Assembly (NCBI RefSeq): GCF_014202315.1
Contig: NZ_JACHGN010000009.1
Span: 31,602 to 95,601 of the forward strand
DNA: 64,000 bases
Direction: 5' to 3'
Source of the DNA: Thermocatellispora tengchongensis
GTDB lineage: Bacteria > Actinomycetota > Actinomycetes > Streptosporangiales > Streptosporangiaceae
The position numbers and the translations under genes were made by a program. Numbering within the stretch: position 1 is the first letter of the stretch; each line of letters begins with the position of its first letter. Positions 60,195 through 64,000 of this stretch are shown here, in pieces. The notes beneath the pieces were generated by a model. It saw nothing but the letters and a program-made list of their open reading frames with translations, searched no databases and was not told where the DNA came from.

Positions 60195-61760
60195 TCAGCC
60201 CATGCCGAGGCGGGCGATGGGCTCGACCAGCTCGCGCTCCTCGTACGACAGGTGCGATAGCAGGGTGTCGGTGAGCAGGTCCACGGCGGCGCGCAGCTCC
60301 TTCGCGCCGTCGGGGGCGCTGACGAAGGAGACGAGGGCCCGGTCCACCCGCTCGATGACGCCGTGGATCGCGTGGTGCTCGGCCTGCAGCCGGTCGATGA
60401 CCGGGGCGAGGCGGGAGTCGGCGCGGCGCAGGTGGGGGAACAGGCTCTGGTCCTCCAGGGTGTGGTGCACGGTGACCAGGCGGCAGTAGGTCTCGCAGTA
60501 CGTGCCGAGCGTCCAGTTGTTCTGCCGCATGGTCATGGTGTTGATGTGGGAGCGGGCCACGCCCGGGTCCATGGCGCCGGCGAGGACCTGCTCCATGATG
60601 TCGCGCACCTGGGCCAGCTCGGCGCGCAGATGGTCGTGCACGTCGATCAGGTGCTGCCCGGCGGCCTGCTCGTGCCGGGTGTAGCGCCGGCCGGGGTCGG
60701 GGGCCGGGCCGGTGGGCCGGGCCGACTCGTCCCAGACCCGCTCCTCGCTCAGCCGGGTGCCGTCGTCGGGGGTGGGCACGACGCCCAGGTTCGGCGCCGC
60801 GGGCACCTTGGCCGCCATCCGGATCGTCTCGGTGGCGGGCGCCTGGGGTTCCGGCTCGGGGCGCGGGGCGGGGGCGCCCGCGCGGGCGGCGGCCACCAGC
60901 TCGCGTACGGCGGGGACCACCTCGGCGGCGAAGCGGCGGATGGACGCGGCGCCGTCACTGGCCAGGATGAAGGCGCTCACGCCCTGGTCGAGGGCCAGCT
61001 CGGCGAGCTGCTCGGCCCACACCTCGGGCGGGCCCTGGAGGAAGCCGCCGCCCCGGCCGCCGAAGGTGCCGACGATGTTGTACAGGCGGCGTACGTCGGC
61101 GGGGGATCGCCCCGCCGCCTCGGCGGCCTCGTCGATGATCTTGTTGGACTCGGGGAGCCGGTCCGGCGGCACGTACGGCGAGCTGGGCAGCCAGCCGTCG
61201 CCGAGCCGGCCGGTCAGCGCCAGCATGCGCGGCGCGACGGCGCCGATCCAGATGCCGATGTCGTGCACCGGGAACGGGCCCGGCTGCGCCCCCCGCAACC
61301 GGTAGTGCTCGCCCTCCAGCGACGCCTCGCCCCCCGGTGTCCACAGCGCGCGGATCACCCCGATGCCCTCCGCCAGCGCGGCCACGGCCTGGCCGGGGGT
61401 GCGGCGCGGGCCGCCCTGGGCGCCGATGGCGTCCCAGAACGCGCCCGCGCCCAGCCCCAGCTCGACCCGGCCGCCGCTGATGATGTCGAGGCTGGCCGCG
61501 CTGCGGGCGAGCACGGCCGGCGGGCGCAGCGGCAGGTTCGCCACGTTGGGGAACACCCGAACCCGGGTGGTGCGCGCCGCGATGGCCGTCAGCAGCGTCC
61601 AGGCGTCGAGGAAGGCGGGCTGGTACGGATGGTCCTGCACGCTGACCAGGTCGAGCCCCGCCTCCTCGGTCACCTGTGCCAGTTCGACGACCCGTGCCGC
61701 ATGCTCGGCGGCGGGGGTCACGAACGTGCCGAACAGCAGGTCGTGGCCGTAGTCAGCCAT
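60195..61760 (-). CDS. LLM flavin-dependent oxidoreductase fused to a hemerythrin domain
   Basis: 521 residues. Residues 1-300 are a luciferase-like TIM barrel (DLVSVQDHPYQPAFLDAWT, ISGGRVELGLGAGAFWDAIG). A Pro/Ala linker (about 300-355) follows. Residues about 370-521 are a hemerythrin-like four-helix bundle with metal ligands: His in IDVHDHL, HHTLEDQSLFPHL (HxxxE and HL), HHAIH and HLSYEE. This joins an F420/FMN-type oxidoreductase to a di-iron O2/NO-sensing domain. ATG 61760. Neighbour of an azoreductase and MarR, so a redox or nitrosative response is suggested. Confidence 0.93.
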   Translation of the reverse strand: MADYGHDLLFGTFVTPAAEHAARVVELAQVTEEAGLDLVSVQDHPYQPAFLDAWTLLTAIAARTTRVRVFPNVANLPLRPPAVLARSAASLDIISGGRVELGLGAGAFWDAIGAQGGPRRTPGQAVAALAEGIGVIRALWTPGGEASLEGEHYRLRGAQPGPFPVHDIGIWIGAVAPRMLALTGRLGDGWLPSSPYVPPDRLPESNKIIDEAAEAAGRSPADVRRLYNIVGTFGGRGGGFLQGPPEVWAEQLAELALDQGVSAFILASDGAASIRRFAAEVVPAVRELVAAARAGAPAPRPEPEPQAPATETIRMAAKVPAAPNLGVVPTPDDGTRLSEERVWDESARPTGPAPDPGRRYTRHEQAAGQHLIDVHDHLRAELAQVRDIMEQVLAGAMDPGVARSHINTMTMRQNNWTLGTYCETYCRLVTVHHTLEDQSLFPHLRRADSRLAPVIDRLQAEHHAIHGVIERVDRALVSFVSAPDGAKELRAAVDLLTDTLLSHLSYEERELVEPIARLGMG

Positions 61761-61812
61761 CGGGACTCCTCCCCGGTCATGTTGTCGGATAGATATTATT
61801 CCAGCAATAAGA

Positions 61813-62466
61813 TCAGGCGGCGCCCACGCGGTCGGCCAGGTAGCGGCCGTGCACGTCGGCCGTCCGGTGCGCGTTCTCCAGCGACTCCTTGGCCAGGCCG
61901 CGCAGCTCCGCCATGGCCGGCGTGACCTCGGCCAGCGTCAGCTCCGCCTCGGTGACCTTGAGGTCCAGCTCGAAGACGTCCCTCAGGTAGCGGACCAGCC
62001 AGGGCGTGGCGTGGTCCCAGCCCTCACGCGGGGTGCCCGGCCCGTAACCGCCGCCCCGGGCGGTGACCAGCGTGGCGGGCCGGCCCCGCAGCGGCTTGGG
62101 TCCGCTGACGTTCAGCCGCGGGTCGGTGCTGATCAGGTCCACCCAGGACTTGAAGTGCTGCGAGACCCCGTAGTTGTACAGCGGCACCGCGAACAGGAAC
62201 GCGTCGGCGGCCACCACCTCGTCCGCGAGCGCGGACGCCAGGGCCACCGCCTCCTTCTGCCGGGCGGTCTGTTCCTCGGGCGGCACGCCCATCGCGGAGA
62301 CCGCGTCACCCCATGCCTCGGCGGGCACCGGGCCGGCGGCGAGGTCGCGCCGGACGATCTCGCTGCCGGGGTGGGCCTTCCGCCACGCGTCGAGCGCCGT
62401 GTCGGCGACCTGCCTGGTCACCGAGCCTTCGGTGCGAATGCTGGCGTCGAGCCTGAACAGGATCAT
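61813..62466 (-). CDS. FMN-dependent NADH-azoreductase (AzoR/flavodoxin-like fold)
   Basis: 217 residues. Phosphate loop LFRLDASIRTEGSVTRQVAD at the N-terminus, FAVPLYNYGVSQHFKSWVD (FMN site, about 93-111) and TARGGGYGPG near 145 are diagnostic. Reduces azo dyes and quinones at two-electron steps. ATG 62466 has GGAGGGA upstream. Divergent from a MarR gene with a near-perfect ATATGTT/AACATAT repeat between them. Confidence 0.93.
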   Translation of the reverse strand: MILFRLDASIRTEGSVTRQVADTALDAWRKAHPGSEIVRRDLAAGPVPAEAWGDAVSAMGVPPEEQTARQKEAVALASALADEVVAADAFLFAVPLYNYGVSQHFKSWVDLISTDPRLNVSGPKPLRGRPATLVTARGGGYGPGTPREGWDHATPWLVRYLRDVFELDLKVTEAELTLAEVTPAMAELRGLAKESLENAHRTADVHGRYLADRVGAA

Positions 62467-62501
62467 GCTTCCCTCCGTGGTACGGGGACGTGTTGTCCCG
62501 G

Positions 62502-62542
62502 ATATGTTTTGTAGCATAGATGTGTTGTCAAGCAGAACATAT
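62502..62542. promoter_or_regulatory. Inverted repeat operator between azoreductase and MarR
   Basis: ATATGTTTTG (62502-62511) and CAGAACATAT (62533-62542) are inverted copies with one mismatch, 21 bases apart; TGTT-N9-AACA lies within the right part. The 106-base AT-rich divergent region (62467-62572) is a likely MarR binding site for both genes. Confidence 0.6.
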
Positions 62543-62572
62543 GGAGGGCCGCTGATCTGGTATCGTGACAGC

Positions 62573-63115
62573 ATGGGGAGTAGTGGCGGTGTTTCCAGCG
62601 CCCCCGTGGCCGGCCGGGGGGAAGCCGGGCTCGACGGCGACCTGGGCTGGGCGCTCGGTGTGCTGTACCGCGCGTTCGTCAAGGCGGCGGAGGCGGCGGT
62701 GGACGACCTGCCCGGCGGCCCCCGCGGCTACCTGGTGATCGACGCCGCGGTGCGCGAGCTCTCCCCCAACCAGGGCGCGCTCGCCCAGCGCATCGGCATC
62801 GACCGCACCGTGCTGACCTACCTGCTCGACGACCTCGAACGAGAGGGGTACGTCGAGCGCCGTCCCGACCCCGCCGACCGGCGCAGCCGCCGCATCGTCG
62901 CCACCGACAAGGGCCGCACGCTGTGGGAGCGCCGTCAGGAGGTCTTCCGCCACGTGGAGCGGCACGTCCTCGGCGGGCTCGACGAGAGCGAGATGAACGA
63001 CTTCCGCGCCACGCTGCTGCGCGCCGCCGCGCATATCAACGAGTTCGACCCGGTCCACAACGCCTGCCAGGTCGTCAACGAGCTGCGCGCCCGCGAGGAG
63101 CCGCCCGTGTACTGA
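62573..63115 (+). CDS. MarR-family regulator
   Basis: 180 residues. Winged helix: LSPNQGALAQRIGIDRTVLT (about 63-82), then YLLDDLEREGYVERRPDPADRRSRRIVATDKG (recognition helix and wing). N-terminal 25 residues are Gly/Ser-rich and disordered. ATG 62573 has a TATCGT -10-like box about 10 bases upstream, so the message may be leaderless. Divergent with azoreductase, the classic quinone-sensing MarR arrangement. Confidence 0.9.
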   Translation: MGSSGGVSSAPVAGRGEAGLDGDLGWALGVLYRAFVKAAEAAVDDLPGGPRGYLVIDAAVRELSPNQGALAQRIGIDRTVLTYLLDDLEREGYVERRPDPADRRSRRIVATDKGRTLWERRQEVFRHVERHVLGGLDESEMNDFRATLLRAAAHINEFDPVHNACQVVNELRAREEPPVY

Positions 63116-63125
63116 CGGCATGCGA

Positions 63126-63154
63126 AACGGCCCGGCACTCGGTGCCGGGCCGTT
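63126..63154. terminator. Terminator between MarR and ogt
   Basis: AACGGCCCGGCAC (63126-63138), TCG loop, GTGCCGGGCCGTT (63142-63154): a perfect 13-bp stem 10 bases after the MarR stop, between convergent genes. Confidence 0.9.
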
Positions 63155-63196
63155 CGGACGCCTCCGAAAGCGGGCCCTCGGGCCTCTCGGAATCCG

Positions 63197-63691
63197 TCAG
63201 GACTCGTGGGCCAGCAGCCACTCCTTGACCGGCGTGCCGTAGTAGTACGCGCCCACGCGCCCCGAGGCGGGCAGCACCCGGTGGCACGGGACGAACGGGG
63301 CGACCAGGTTCTGCGAGCAGGCCGTGCCCGCGGCACGGGCGGCCCCGCGCGGCAGGCCGGCGCGCTCGGCCAGCTCGGCGTACGTGACCGTGGTGCCGGC
63401 GGGCACCGCGCGCAGCGCCGTGAGCAGCCGCTGCCGGATCGGCGAGCCGGGCTGCCGCACCGGGATCGCGTCCAGCGCGGTCAGGTCGCCGTCGAGGTAC
63501 GCCCGTACGGCGCGGGCCGGCGCGCCCAGGTCGTCCACCACGGCCAGCCCCTCCGCCCGCAACTCGGGCGAGAGCCGGGCGAACAGCTCCTTGGGTTCGG
63601 CGGTGAAGCCCGCCGCCACCACCACGCCGTCGCGGACCAGGACCGACAGCTCGCCGGCCGGGGTGGGGAATGTCTGCGCGTCGATCATCAT
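63197..63691 (-). CDS. ogt: Methylated-DNA--protein-cysteine methyltransferase
   Basis: 164 residues. Active-site PCHRVLPASGRVG (Cys acceptor), helix-turn-helix VTYAELAERAGLPRGAARAAG and the N-terminal ribonuclease-H-like domain are all present. It repairs O6-alkylguanine by suicidal alkyl transfer to the Cys. The Asn of the usual GxxRAVGxAxxxNP hinge is present in SQNLVAPF. ATG 63691 overlaps the stop of the upstream glycosylase-like gene (ATGA), so both repair genes are co-translated. Confidence 0.95.
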   Translation of the reverse strand: MMIDAQTFPTPAGELSVLVRDGVVVAAGFTAEPKELFARLSPELRAEGLAVVDDLGAPARAVRAYLDGDLTALDAIPVRQPGSPIRQRLLTALRAVPAGTTVTYAELAERAGLPRGAARAAGTACSQNLVAPFVPCHRVLPASGRVGAYYYGTPVKEWLLAHES

Positions 63692-64000
63692 GACCTCCAG
63701 AGGTGGATCGCGGCGTAGGCGCGCCAGGGGCGCCAGCGCTCGATGTGGTCCGCGGGGATGCCCAGCCGCGCCATCGCGGCGGCCAGGCCGGGATCGCCGT
63801 CGGGCCAGGCGTCCGGGTCGCGCAGGGCCCGCATCGCGATACGGCTCGCGGCCTGCGGGGTGACGCCGGGCACCCGCAGCAGCCGATCGACCGCCTGCGC
63901 GGGCTCCTGCGCCCCGTCCAGGTCGATCTCCCCGTCGAGCACCCTGCCCGTGAGCGCCCGCACGGTCCGCGCGTACGGCTCGGGCACCCCGCGCCCGGCG
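63688..64000 (-). CDS. AlkA-like DNA-3-methyladenine glycosylase domain (partial, start beyond window)
   Basis: The C-terminal 103 residues are visible and run to the window edge. RLLRVPGVTPQAASRIAMRAL matches the helix-hairpin-helix of HhH-GPD glycosylases (LxxLPGVGxxTA), with the catalytic Asp region expected at DPDAWPDGD and a final helix RWRPWRAYAAIHLW as in AlkA. Probably an AlkA or Ada-AlkA fusion that excises alkylated bases, forming an operon with ogt. Confidence 0.82.
   Translation of the reverse strand, partial: AGRGVPEPYARTVRALTGRVLDGEIDLDGAQEPAQAVDRLLRVPGVTPQAASRIAMRALRDPDAWPDGDPGLAAAMARLGIPADHIERWRPWRAYAAIHLWRS

Overview
The window is about 72% G+C, uses many GTG and TTG starts, has dense 4-base gene overlaps (ATGA, GTGA, TTGA) and actinomycete gene families (WXG100/EccC, GntR-FCD, LpdA-type quinone reductase, BTAD/SARP, Tad pilus). 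It is chromosomal DNA of a filamentous actinobacterium; a Streptosporangiaceae relative such as Nonomuraea is my best inference, not proven. I saw no rRNA, tRNA, CRISPR array or insertion sequence.

Left part (1-24,000): a secreted S15 peptidase, then a nucleoside uptake and salvage operon (BMP lipoprotein, double ABC ATPase, two permeases, cytidine deaminase, thymidine phosphorylase). Adenosine deaminase, purine nucleoside phosphorylase and a phospho-sugar mutase lie within 15 kb, so import, deamination, phosphorolysis and pentose-phosphate use are all present. Between them are a stand-alone MurG-like glycosyltransferase, a VOC protein, an SRPBCC protein, a carotenoid oxygenase, a MarR/MFS pair, an AMIN-like lipoprotein, a cupin, an AAA ATPase with a palindromic operator, a gamma-glutamylcyclotransferase-like protein and an LpdA-type reductase.

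Middle part (24,000-38,300): a ribbon-helix-helix regulator with two ATGACGTCAT palindromes in its promoter, followed by a DrrAB-like exporter; a pentapeptide-repeat membrane protein carrying a frameshift from a 4-base tandem duplication; a TPM-like membrane protein that shares its juxtamembrane domain; a biotin carboxylase/BCCP acyl-CoA carboxylase subunit; a WXG100 protein; and a 1615-residue EccC-type ATPase with ubiquitin-like and FHA-like N-terminal regions. Non-coding tandem repeats flank the EccC gene on both sides.

Tad locus (38,280-49,333): a co-directional operon encoding a SAF protein, a ParA-like ATPase, TadA, TadB, TadC, a Flp-like pilin, two TadE-like and one TadG-like protein, a four-TM LysM protein with a cytoplasmic SARP/BTAD half, a lipoprotein and a secreted four-cysteine protein. 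The ParA/TadA junction is interrupted by a duplicated segment that carries a 41-base dispersed repeat; an inverted copy of this repeat lies 15 kb away at 54,834.

Right part (49,900-64,000): a three-gene XRE/flavoprotein cluster, a 44-residue small protein, a two-component system, a serine hydrolase, a GNAT acetyltransferase, leuA with a leucine-rich leader peptide and classical competing hairpins, a divergent GntR-FCD regulator, a LysE exporter, an LLM-hemerythrin fusion, an azoreductase/MarR divergent pair, and an alkylation-repair pair (Ogt and a truncated AlkA-like glycosylase running off the end).
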